Assembly: GCA_023846275.1 (NCBI GenBank)
Contig: CM043869.1
Span: forward strand, 38,838,737 to 38,902,736
Source: Vanilla planifolia
Taxonomy: Eukaryota; Streptophyta; Magnoliopsida; Asparagales; Orchidaceae
Direction: 5' to 3'
DNA length: 64,000 nucleotides
How positions within the stretch are numbered: position 1 is the stretch's first letter; each line of letters opens with the position of its first letter. Shown here piece after piece: positions 34,441 through 46,900 of this stretch. The translations under genes were made by a program, and so were the position numbers. Below the pieces are notes generated by a model, which ran no database searches, was not told the origin of the DNA, and was given only the letters and a program-made list of their open reading frames with translations.

Positions 34441-35800
34441 TTAGAAAGCAGTTTTTTGGGTCTTTGTACCTTTAACTTCATTGGTGGTTTGAAACGATTT
34501 TAGAAAATGAAATTGTTGTAATACTATTTAGTGGGCTTTTCTAAATAACTATTTTATTTTGTCCCTTTCTTTTCTTTTGGTTGAAAAGAGAAAAAAAAGA
34601 GTATACATGGAGTTTGAAACTATGTAATCAAAGATGTGAAAAGAGTTAGAATGTTGAAACAAATTATAGTTAGAAAATGAACCTAAATTTAATTGATGAA
34701 AATGACCTATATGAATGGATTGAAAGGGGATTAAATGCTTGACCAAAGTTCAAAAGTTAGATTTAGCCAAAAAAAAAAAAAAAGACATGGACAAAAATGA
34801 CTTTCTATACTTTGAGTGATTTATATCTATGACTTAAATTAATATCCTAAGAACTTATTTACAAAATAAAAATAGATAAAAAAAACATAATAATTGACTT
34901 TTTACTTTTCTTTCGTTTATCCCATAGAACACTTCATGGTTGTACAACTCTCACAATTTGAAAATAGGCTTCTAACACAAAAAGATCACGATAGCTTCCT
35001 TGAATGTCACTTAGTTGAAAAACTCTTTAGAACTACCTAAGCTACAAAGGATTAGGAGTAAATCCTTGAAGACCACGTGATAGTTTAGTAACTATTAAGA
35101 AAAAGAATAGGTCAAATGTAGGGACCCTATTTAAATGTCAAGTATTGTCCAAGAAAATCCTTTCGATGTATAAGCAAGACAAATGCCATAAAAACACATC
35201 TAAATACCATGCATGCCGACGTATGGGTCAAATTCTTTGATATCAATATGATAAGAACCAAATTAGAAAATTCTCCCGATATCACCTTGATAAGAATTAT
35301 TCAATTTTACTCAATCTTTTAAAATTAAAATATTATATAAAGGATAGTTAATGATTATGAGATGATTATTAAATTTTTACTAAAATATAATAATGGTATT
35401 TAGCTCTTGTGTTTGGATCTATTCTCATCATATCACATTCCATAAATTTCATTATAATATATATATATATATATATATTAAAAATGATTTTAAATGAATT
35501 TAAGCAATCCTTTTAACATAATATACAACTGTCAACATTCAAATAAAAAAAATGAAGCCAGCTGGTTTACAATAAACCAAGTAACTAAGCCTCTCCTCTG
35601 GGTTCAGATAATACACAACTATAAGGCGATATCTCCAAACCAAACCAGATGGAAATACGAATCGAAGGACAACAAATGCTCGAGCAGCATCGAATTGATT
35701 TTTTTTTTCTTTTCCTTTTTTATTAAAAGAAAAGGAAGACAGCTTCGTGACTTAGACCAAATCAGCGAAGCAGAGCACTGTTCAAACGATGGATCCAATT
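34441..35800. other. Intergenic DNA upstream of the calmodulin-like gene
   Basis: AT-rich, with no gene seen. A (TA)n run lies at about 35456-35479. Confidence 0.55.
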
Positions 35801-36080
35801 TCTAATGCTGATGCGCGTGGACAAAGGAAATATTAGGGTTTTTAATCGAAGGATAAACAATTGGTTGATGACGAAATTAATGCGACCCAATTCGAGGAGA
35901 GGTGGAGGCAGTCATTATCACGAACTTCCACTTCTTTGAAGAAGATTAAGAAGAAGTCAGAAGAGCTCCTCGAAGACGCCTTTGTTTTGCCCCCTACAAA
36001 AAGCAGGGGACCCTTCCGTTTGGATTATGCAAGCCGAGCTCCCGCTACCTTCCTTACCTTTTTTTGGACGAGAGCGCGGC
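35800..36080 (+). promoter_or_regulatory. Core promoter / 5' leader of the calmodulin-like gene
   Basis: The sequence becomes less AT-rich towards the gene. TTAGGGTTTTT at about 35832-35842 is a telo-box-type element, often found near plant transcription starts. An ATG at 36027 is in frame with the main start at 36081 and no stop lies between them. The transcription start itself cannot be placed from sequence. Confidence 0.35.
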
Positions 36081-37982
36081 ATGGATTTCCTCACGGAAGA
36101 GGAGGTTTCCGAGTTCCGAGATGCTCTCTGCCTCCTTGATAAAGATGGAGATGGTCTGTCTCTCTCTCTCTCTCTCTCCCTATCCCTCTCTCTCTCTTTC
36201 CTTTTGCATCATTCTCGTTTGCTTCTTCGTCTCTTCGCTTTGGGAACAGACGAACCGTTTTAGGGTTTAGAACTGCACGCTTCGTGCAGCAATGGCTTGG
36301 GTGGTGAGAGGAGAAACTCCCTTCCTTTTACGTTCTTCCCAATGCTCTTCCCAAAGCGTTTCGAATTTCGACGGTATGTTTGGAAATCGCGTTCGAAACA
36401 ACGGATCCTACTTCTCAAACCAAACGAGAAAGAGAAATTGGTTTACGTTCTAAAAACTCATCAGGCCGGCAATCCACATCCAGGGTTGAATCAACGTTTA
36501 TTTAAAAAATTAAAAAAAATGATTTGGGGATAAATCGATTGAATGCCACCTCTGGCAAAGCATTGGGTCAAATCGAGATGGTCAACGAACGAGTCATGCA
36601 GGGCCATAGGAAGAGCTTCACAAATTTTTTCTACATTCCTACTGAGTTGGGTCATGGGTGACCAAAAAGTCTTTTTTTTTTTTCCAAACCGGAGAAAAAG
36701 AAGTCGGTTCGTTGACATCCCATTTAGAAGGATGCAAAAAAACTATACCTTTTCTATGTATTGAACTCTTGGGCAGCTGATGGTTTAATCTTTGCAATCG
36801 CAGGAGGATGCATCACAATGGAGGAGATGAACGCCATCATGAAATCGATCGGAAGAAGCTCATCGAGCTTAGAATTGAAGGAGATGATCAACAAAGTAGA
36901 TATTGACGTCAGAGGAAGCTTTGATCTTAGAGAGCTGTTGAATCTAACCACTGAGAATTCAGAGGTGAGAAAGCTCTTCTTCTTCAAGGCCGGGAACTGA
37001 ATTTTCCACTGTGAGCTAAAAGTTCTAACTCGTGATGTTTGTTTGCAGGAGATAAACAAAGAAGATGAGCTGAAAGAAGTGTTTAAAGTGTTTGATAGAG
37101 ACCAAAATGGCTTTATATCAGCTACTGAGGTTAGTTAGTTCCACACCAGGCATCAGTTTTTGGGACTATGTCAGTTTTTTATGCTATGGAACGAACAAAG
37201 CATCATATCAATGTGATTATAAATTATCATTTTATTAACACAGCCAAATTATTTTACAATCCATTTGGTTATCTGTAAGCCTGGGATGAATAACACTTTC
37301 ATCTTTTGGAAGTATAACATAGGAAGCCACATTTATGTACGTTGTGATATGTTGACACAAAGATGTAACCTGTTTTACTACGTAGAAATTAGTGATAGAA
37401 TCAAGCAATGAAAGATCGATGGTTCCGGTTTGCGACCGATGTCGGTGGCCAATGATGGAGCACAACTACAGCGTTGAATGGTAGCAATCTAACAACATAT
37501 GATATAAGACGGGAACAAAAAGGGTGGAAGTAACTTTTGGGTTATTTGAGAGTAAGAAATGGAGAAGTGGTCAACTCAGGTGCACTTATGATGAGAAAGT
37601 TTAAGTCTCCCACATAAAGATAAAGCCTTTCTTCACTTCCTCTTCCATTTACCATGAAATTAACAAAGTTTACTAGAAAGAAATGTGAATTTGGCAATGT
37701 GGGACTTTTTGAAGTCATCTTGTTTTGGACGATTACACCTATGGAAAGTTTGCAAATTAGGACTTTTTATACCTTAATGATCAGATACACAGCATCTGTT
37801 GATTTTTTGTGATTGAAAATCGTCTTTTTCATTTTTTTTTTTTTCAGCTGAAAAATGTGTTGATTAGCTTGGGTGAGAAATTGACGGACGAAGAAGCAGA
37901 GCAAATGATCAAAGAGGCAGATTTTGATGGTGATGGGAAGGTGAACTACGAGGACTTCGTCCAAACAATGATGTCAATGTAA
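36081..37982 (+). CDS. Calmodulin-like Ca2+-binding protein (four exons, 148 aa)
   Basis: A small cytosolic/nuclear Ca2+ sensor that should bind Ca2+ and then target proteins. Exons: 36081-36153, 36807-36964, 37049-37129 and 37848-37982, all with GT-AG introns, giving 148 residues, essentially calmodulin length. The protein begins [16 protein letters not shown], collinear with calmodulin. EF1 loop DKDGDGCITMEE is canonical if the distal acceptor is used. EF2 ([12 protein letters not shown]) has Arg at position 5. EF3 ([12 protein letters not shown]) is canonical. EF4 ([12 protein letters not shown]) ends in Asp instead of Glu, which usually weakens Ca2+ selectivity. The first intron interrupts the EF1 Gly codon, as in plant calmodulin genes. 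It is closest to the CML8/11 type by length and start. An in-frame ATG at 36027 could add 18 residues (MQAELPLPSLPFFGRERG). The gene appears intact. Confidence 0.92.
36155..36203 (+). repeat. (CT)n microsatellite at the start of intron 1
   Basis: A CT-rich run, interrupted once by CCCTAT, begins directly after the exon 1 donor. It may vary in length between individuals. Confidence 0.85.
36801..36807 (+). other. NAGNAG tandem splice acceptor of exon 2
   Basis: CAGGAG precedes the exon. Using the second AG (exon from 36807) gives the canonical 12-residue EF1 loop. Using the first AG (exon from 36804) inserts one extra Gly and makes a 13-residue loop. Both keep the frame. Confidence 0.8.
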
Positions 37983-38090
37983 AGAAATTATTTACCGAAT
38001 AACTGTGGAAAAAAAATGTAAACATGAGCACTATTTATATTGCACAATTTTTCCAAAAATAATGGTTTATTGTATGATTAAAGTGGTAAT
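37983..38090 (+). terminator. 3' UTR and poly(A) region of the calmodulin-like gene
   Basis: AT-rich sequence directly after the stop, with A-rich near-upstream elements (AAAAAAAATGTAAA at about 38011, AAAAATAATGG at about 38054) and T-rich sequence, as in plant poly(A) sites. No perfect AATAAA. Confidence 0.35.
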
Positions 38091-38099
38091 AACAAGTGT

Positions 38100-38790
38100 T
38101 TGTTTCCAAACAAAATCCTAGGTCTCAAAATTTTATTCAATTTGAACCATAAGTTGAATCGTGTTCTAATTTGGCTAATTTGAATCGAATTTCAACGTGA
38201 TTTTGAGTTTGGGTTAGCTAGTTTGGATTTAATTTCTACCATGATGCCTTGCTGCTACTCCTTGGTAATGGAGACACTATAAAATCCCTCGGTAGGTAAT
38301 TTCTTTTACCTATTCCCTTCTTTTTATGTCTAGACAAAGAAAAAATCGATCGTTCGACCCTAAGTTCATCTCTAACAATCTCTCTGTGAGCTTCATTTCA
38401 ATTGTCACCTCCACCTGTTCGATACGGGAGGTTTAGAAGCATTGTGCAGTTGTTGTGAAATAGTGTGCAGCTATTTTTCGATACTATGTGGCTGATGTGC
38501 AGCAATGGGAGCTGCAGCTGTATTGCCTTGCTGTGCAGCTGCAACAGGCAGAGCTGCTTGGTGTTGTGCAACATCTGCTGTCACACGCTGCGCAGCAACA
38601 TTTGCACTCTGTGCATGGCTTCCTTTGCACAAGACTGCACGAATCCTGCACAACATTCTCGAGATGAGAATCATAAGAGAAATATCTGAAGGGACTCCGG
38701 TGGTCACAAAGAATTACATCCAAAAATTGCTTGATAGCGAGAGTTTCAAATGATAAATCAAATGACTCTCCACTGGGGAGCAATTATAAG
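38100..38790 (+). mobile_element. LTR-like block with TATA box and TGCAGC-rich tract
   Basis: ACTATAAAATCCC (about 38276) is a TATA-type element. It is followed by a leader-like stretch and then, at 38440-38640, a G/C-rich tract in which TGCAGC and TTGTGCA motifs recur, open in several frames on both strands. After it one frame reads IREISEGTPVVTKNYIQKLL to a stop at 38753. The arrangement recalls a plant copia LTR and gag start, but no partner LTR or domain was found. Confidence 0.3.
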
Positions 38791-39834
38791 TCGAGCAGTG
38801 ATCACTCATTGAGCACATTAAAAGAGTGAGAGTTCATGACAAAGGTTTCCCATACATTAACGGGAGGAAAAAGGATAATTCAAAGTGAATGCTTTGGGAT
38901 GTGATGAAGTGACTTCTCCGTTATTCAAGTATAACAACAAACAGGACCTTGAGATTCAAGAAGAACAATGTAAAGTTAGGGAGAGTATTGAAGCCAACTT
39001 AGGAGGAGGCATTGATGGTTGAAAGAGTAGCTCTAGGTATATATTTCTATTAGAGGTATAACAATAAATTAAATATCACAACTTTAGAAGTTTCTAAACT
39101 CTTAACAACAAAAACTAAGTAAATCATCATTTCAAAAGTCAATAAGGAAATGACATGACTCAAAAAACTACTTAAAAAATTGAAAATGAATAACATGATT
39201 GCGTCTTATTCAATGACAAAAAAGCGTCTATCTGCTTAGTGAAAAATTGTATATTTTATTTGAAGATGAAGCTAATTCAAATTAGGTATAATCACATCAA
39301 CATTATGATTGAGAAATATGAGTTATCGTCGAAGAAAATTCTTAAAACAAGTTCATGGAACAGAAAGATAAGTAGGTTATTTATCATCAATAAACTAATG
39401 GTTTAGTCCGTCTCAATTGACCTATGTAGACAACAATAACTTGCATTTTATATTACAAATACAAAAGATTGGAAAAAGAAATTAACACATGAAGCACAAC
39501 TATCTAGATGTGATCAACGTTTAAGTAAAAAATTACAAAAATATAGACTTTGATTATAGGCATGATGGTAAAAATAAACTTAACCAAGTCCCCTGCCTAG
39601 TCATATCATAGGAATATTTTACAACATATTTTATAACCATACTTTGTAGGACGACAAGATGTATCTGTTATACAGAAGAAGGATGTGCTTAATATTATAG
39701 ACATAATAATTGAACCTAAGGTATAAGATAATGGCAACATCCATAGTTTTTTATGTATGCCTATATTAGTATGAAACTTGGTGACAACTATTGACACGAT
39801 GTGATACAGAATGTGGCAAATAGTTATGGCGTGT
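38791..39834. other. Intergenic DNA, no gene seen
   Basis: AT-rich sequence without recognisable domains. A minus-strand frame at 39797-39606 has no family match. Confidence 0.5.
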
Positions 39835-40018
39835 AATGTAGATTGGGTTATAATTATAGCTTGACATTCGAAACTGCTACAATAAAGATATGAGAGCCAA
39901 TAGGTGAATGTCTACAAAAAAGTAAGCTTATTGATTATTTATAATACGTACACATTGTAATCTCTAACTACTTTTTTCTCTCTTTCATACTAAGGGATTG
40001 TAGCCAACTAAAAGAGTG
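39835..40018 (+). repeat. LTR-like direct repeat, copy 1 (truncated)
   Basis: It shares TGTAGATTGGGTTATAATTA, GCTTGACA.TCGAAA, GGTGAATGTCTA, TTGATTATTTA and GATTGTAGCCAACTAAAAGAG with 41653-41838. It begins with TG and stops abruptly at about 40018. Confidence 0.75.
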
Positions 40019-40077
40019 CAAGATGAACCCATGACCTGCTCTAACATTAGTAGCTATGACCATCAGCATGACCAACT

Positions 40078-41600
40078 CTTCTAAAACTTCTAGCTAATAC
40101 AAAGGAGCATTTAATGTTTTTTCATCAAGATAATGTGCACATATCAATGCCCATGACATTCGAATGTGACTTGGTCCTCCCCAACCTCCAACCCAAGGCA
40201 AGATGATGGATTACCATGAATTGGCGATCCTTAGCCCTCACCAAAAGGCACACTCCCAATACAAACCCCAAATTGAATTCCATCTAATTCAACCCTATAA
40301 TGCAACTCTTGAAATTTTGATATGAATCATAAGGTCCTAATCAGCTAATTGTCTACCTCTACAAGTTTGTTTTGGATAAGACATTATTCTTGGCTATCCA
40401 ACCGAAGAGTCAATCCAATGATAATTTCCACTAAAACTAAGGAAATTCATATTCATCCAATATTATGATTAATGCACAAATCACTAATAATAACCTCTTT
40501 ACTTTAACACTTAGTGATCTTAAGTTCATCAAACATGAATTCTAATTTGTGATAGCCTCACTATAATTTAATCCTCATATCAAATTGCAATCTTGTAAAA
40601 TCCCAAAATTTATATGAGTTGTAGAATAAACTTTCATTGAGTTATTGATCAAAATCATGTATGAATTGTATCCAACAAAAACAATCATAAATCCTACTAT
40701 ATAAAGTCAATCGCATAAATCCGCTAATATCATTGCATTATTTTCATTAAGCACTCTTTCCTGACATTCAAGCACGTTAAAGTCTTTCTAATATTCTATT
40801 GCCACCTCTTTTTTGGCCTTGCTCTTTTATTTGTAAGAGGAATTTTCAATTACTCATATATTCTAATAAATACATTATCGTATATGTTATTTGTCCAATT
40901 ACCTATACTATATAAATTTTTCATCAATTAGTTCCACATTAACTATCTATATTTTTAATAATATATTTTCAAGTATAACCACTTATTAATCCCAAAATCC
41001 TATTCTTTACAATGCTCATTATATTAATATATTTGAAAATTTTATGCATTATTTAAGAATATACAACATTATTCAACTCGCTATAATCTTATAAAATATA
41101 GTTCAATTGAGTGAGATTCTTTGATCACATTATGCAATATGAACACTTCACTTTATCAAACCTTATTAGATCCCATTATTGACATTTTCATTGATTTCTA
41201 TATCATTTAGAAGTGTAGGCCTAAAATAACAAAATTTGTATTCATCAATATTATATGTTATCAATTTTAATCTCTAACTCACCTATACTCTTACCAAAAT
41301 TAAAATTGTATTTCACTTATTCAATTTTTATCCATAAATCCATTGCAATAGTTACATCCATCATTAAAAAAAGCACGAAACAAAAAATTTTGTAAATTGA
41401 GCATAATTAGAAGATCAATACCTCAAAATCTAGCAACAAATACTTTGGTTTGATGTCACTCTGTATCACTTGCTTATCATGGTAGTAGGCCAGTGCTCTT
41501 GCAATGCTCGCTACATACTTCTCTCCTCAAATTGGACAAAACATCAATGACACAATTCTAGCAATTAACAAAAAGGCAAATATAGGGTTACAACTCGGTG
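40078..41600. repeat. Duplicated 1.5-kb segment, copy A
   Basis: It matches 43020-44583 over nearly its full length. Shared landmarks include CCCCAACCTCCAACCCAAGG, AATTGAATTCCATCTAATT, TCCAATATTATGATT.ATGCAC, AGATCCCATTATTGACATTT and GGGTTACAACTC. It contains the kinase catalytic-loop exon on the minus strand (41422-41517). Confidence 0.85.
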
Positions 41601-41652
41601 TATCAAAATCACCGCCAACCTCTTATATGCCATGTATCGAACCCTTGAGGAT

Positions 41653-42110
41653 AATGTAGATTGGGTTATAATTATAGCTTGACACTCGAAAATGCTGCAA
41701 TAAAGGCATGTGGGCCCATGGGTGAATGTCTATAAAAAAAAGCTAATTGATTATTTACAATATATACACATTGCAACCCCTAAGTACTTTTTTTTTTCTC
41801 TTTCATATTGATAGATTGTAGCCAACTAAAAGAGAGCAATATTACAAGAGAAGCCTTCTAGTCTATTCAAAGTTCTAATGAAGATCTAAGAGTTCAACTA
41901 TGGTTTTCTTAGAGTTTTGTTTTTTCATACAAATTTTATATTTTATATCATTGTGTATCCTTTCTGTAAGTGTTTGCTCACTAGTGATAATTTTCTTCCA
42001 TTTCTTGGGTAATAAGCAATATTCATGTACAATTGATGGTGAGAGTTTCTCTGTGAATATCTTGAACAATTCATCTGCAACCTAAGTAAAGAACTAGTAT
42101 TGCTAATTCA
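41653..42110 (+). repeat. LTR-like element, copy 2 (longer)
   Basis: The first 186 bases match 39835-40018. It then continues through a T-rich stretch, TTCTTGGGTAATAAGCAATA (about 42002) and a G/A-rich end. It lies in the spacer between the two 1.5-kb duplicates, so the pair of LTR-like repeats flanks copy A. No internal retrotransposon domain lies between them. Confidence 0.6.
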
Positions 42111-42317
42111 ACAACATAGTGGTAGAGATTTCTTAAGAACAAGTCAAAGAATGGCATATAAGATTCAATAAGTATATAATTATTATGGTATTTAGGAATA
42201 AGAAAAAAAAAACAACATTGTTCCTCTTCTTATATGTACATATTTACATTAATGTTGTTACAAAAATTTTTTGTGAGTTATTGAGGAGCTAATCACTCAG
42301 TATAATTTACATGCTCT

Positions 42318-42440
42318 TTAAGAAGACACACACACACATATATAACATATATGTGTGTATATGTGCATATAAGTGTGCACGTTTGTGTGCATATTTGAGT
42401 GTGTTTATACATCTTTGTGTGTGATAGCAAGAGAGAAAGG
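42318..42440 (+). repeat. CA/TA/TG-rich microsatellite tract
   Basis: (CA)n, then TATA and TGTGTATATGTGCATATAAG-like repeats, then TGTGTG pieces: a compound, interrupted microsatellite. Confidence 0.75.
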
Positions 42441-42807
42441 AAAAGGATTGGAGAGTGAATAATTTGAATTAGTTTTTGAACAATTGTATGCCCTAGTTAA
42501 ATATGAATATTAGTTCATCTAACTAGAAATTCAAAAGCTATCCATCAAAGTTGTCTCATATGAAGAACCTTAAAAACAAATTAACATTTTAATATATGAA
42601 GTGATCTTTTTTAGAAACTTCTTATTATAGCTAGCCAATATTTGGATTTGGGTTGGTTCAACAAAATATTAGGATCGTTTATGTAACCAACTCTTCTAAA
42701 ATCTTGAGTTGATAGGTATTGGCAAATAACACATTTTATGAAGACTACAAACATGGGCCAGCATTCTCGACATTCGAATAACTTAGCCATCCCATTCTCC
42801 ACCATAA

Positions 42808-44583
<1,776 letters not shown>

Positions 44584-44899
44584 GTGTACTCCCTACCGTC
44601 GTTGCCGCGCGCTTCTCTGAAAAGTGGTGCAGCATTTTAAGCAGCTTGTACAGCTCACCCTGGGCGGCATATCACCTCGAAGTCAACATGGAACTTGTTC
44701 TTCTCCAACTTAAGCTCATAGAAACGGATCCATTTTCTATCTACATTCTCCGATTGGGCAAATACATCGCAGAAAATAACGATTAGGGAGACCGGCGGGA
44801 GACTTACCTTCTTCTCTCGAAGGCAACCTTACCACACTCCCCGTCGCCCATAAAGTTCCCGATCTGAAGGTCTGCAAGGCTCCAGTCTTCCTCAGCCAT

Positions 44900-45000
44900 A
44901 TCGATTCTCGAGACAATCGAAGAGAAGCAACAGAATGGGACCGCGGTACTCGTTGCTATTTGAAGTTTCGTGGCTTGGAGGTGGCCGTTGTTTAGCTAAA
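44900..45000 (-). promoter_or_regulatory. Former 5' leader of the Aurora-like pseudogene
   Basis: Less AT-rich sequence directly upstream (in minus sense) of the ATG at 44899. At 45001 it meets the start of the 939-bp tandem repeat, which therefore occupies the position of the promoter. Confidence 0.3.
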
Positions 45001-46900
45001 ATGTAATATTTATCATATAAATTTTTTTTATTTCCAATATTATAATATCCATGAAGTATATTAGGGTAATTTTATTTTATTATAAAAACAAAATGATATT
45101 TGATTTAAATATAATATGATGTAATATTATTTAAAGATTTTAAATACTTAATTTGATAATTATTTAATCTTATTATTATAATATATATAAAACCTCGAAA
45201 GAAGTAGGAATTGCGTCAAAAATTAGAAGGCTATCCATAGGCAATCTTTAAATAACATAAGATGATTCAATTAGACAATCTTAAATTGTTTGTCTAATCC
45301 AATTTCTTGTCTATCAAGCATAATAGTGAGCTTCAATCATTTTTATTATTATGTAATTGTTTGAAATAATCTATGATAGATCATAAAAAAAAATTCAAAT
45401 AATTTGTCAAAACATACACAAAATCATTTAGAATATAATAAAAATTTGAAAATAAAATTTAAGGACATACAATAATATAATATTTAAATACGATCTTATA
45501 ATTCTGTCTTAAATAATAATAATATAATTATAAAATATAATAGAAATAATCATGACATTAAATGATGACATATTTTTTAGATAAACATATGTAATCGCAA
45601 ACAAGTCATTTATAGAAACTAGTTTATCTTAAATATTAGAATAACTTGGATAAAGAAACTTTTATGAGCATTTCATATATTTTAAAATATATGCCACCAT
45701 AATCATTCTTAAGCATATCACATAATATATGGATAAGAATCACATTTTTTAATATATCATAACTAAATATCCATAAAGCACTAAAAAAAATAAATATTCT
45801 CCATTGGCTCTTAAATAGTTAGGCATGTGACCTATGAAAAATTAGATAGACAACGATAATGTACCAAGTGATTTTTTCATTATTTAAGTGAAGAAGTGAT
45901 TTTTCCATTAATCAAGTGGAAAAAGCACTTCCAATATTATGTAATATTTATCATATAAAGTTTTTATTTCTAAATTATAATATGCATGAAGTATATTTAG
46001 ATAATTTTATTTTATTAGAAAACCAATATAATATTTGATTTAAACATAATATGATATAATATTATTTAAATATTTTAAATACTTAATTTGATAAGTTATT
46101 CAATTTTATTATTAGAATATATATATATATGTATGTATGTATGTAAAGTCTTGATAAAATGCAAAAATTGCATCAAACCTTAGAAGGCTATACATAGGTG
46201 ATCTTTAAACCATTTAAGATGGTTCAATTATACTATCTTAACTAGTTTGTTTGGTCCAATTACCTATCTATCAAACATAATGGTGAACTCCAATCATGTC
46301 TTATTACTATGTAAGTGTTTGAAATAATTTATGATGAGGATCATAAACAATCTCAAGTAATTGTCAAAACATGCATAAAATTATTCAAATGTAATAGAAA
46401 AATTGGAAATAAAATTAAAACACACACAATAATATAATGTTCAATATAATCTAGTAAATCTTTATCTTAGATAATAATAATAATATAATTATAAAATATA
46501 ATAGAAATAATCATGATACTAAATTATGACATATTCTAGAATGGTTGACAATGAACCTCAAAGACTAGAAATGAACATGAAAAAAATGTGAAAAAATGTG
46601 AAAACTTTCATATAAGCTTGTGTAATCACATACAACTCATTTACCAAAATTAGCTTATCTTAAACATTGGAATAACTTAGATAAATAAACTATTGTGAGT
46701 ATCTTCATATACTTTAGAACACGTGTCATCATTTGGGAATTTTTCTAAACATATTACACAATATATGAATAAGACTCATATGTTAGAATATATCATAACT
46801 AAATATCTATAAAACACTAAAAAAAAAAAAAAGTAAACTTTGTTAGCTCTTGAGTAGCCAAGCATGATTTATAAATAAAATTAGATAAGCAACAATAATA
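45001..46900 (+). repeat. Tandem duplication, unit 939 bp
   Basis: Copy 1 starts at 45001 and copy 2 at 45940, both with ATGTAATATTTATCATATAA. Shared blocks follow in order along the unit: GATTTAAA.ATAATATGAT, TAATATTATTTAAA, AGAAGGCTAT.CATAGG, ACATAATGGTGA-like, AATAATATAATTATAAAATA and AATATATCATAACTAAATAT. The unit is AT-rich and non-coding. Copy 2 has a (TATG)n stretch at 46128-46146. Confidence 0.88.

Noticed and set aside
35861..36139. Possible 92-codon upstream frame before the calmodulin-like gene
   Set aside because: It does not begin with ATG (the first codon is TTG) and has no in-frame ATG early on, so it is not a credible upstream ORF.
40180..40260. Possible DFG-motif exon of the Aurora pseudogene on the minus strand (RIANSW in copy A, RIAKSW in copy B)
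   Set aside because: Only five or six residues resemble the usual R/K-I-A-D-F-G-W. Nothing on either side matches the activation segment, so chance cannot be excluded.
45001..46900. Reading the 939-bp repeats as the two LTRs of an element
   Set aside because: The copies are in direct contact with no internal region, and lack TG...CA ends or a primer-binding site, so tandem duplication is the simpler account.
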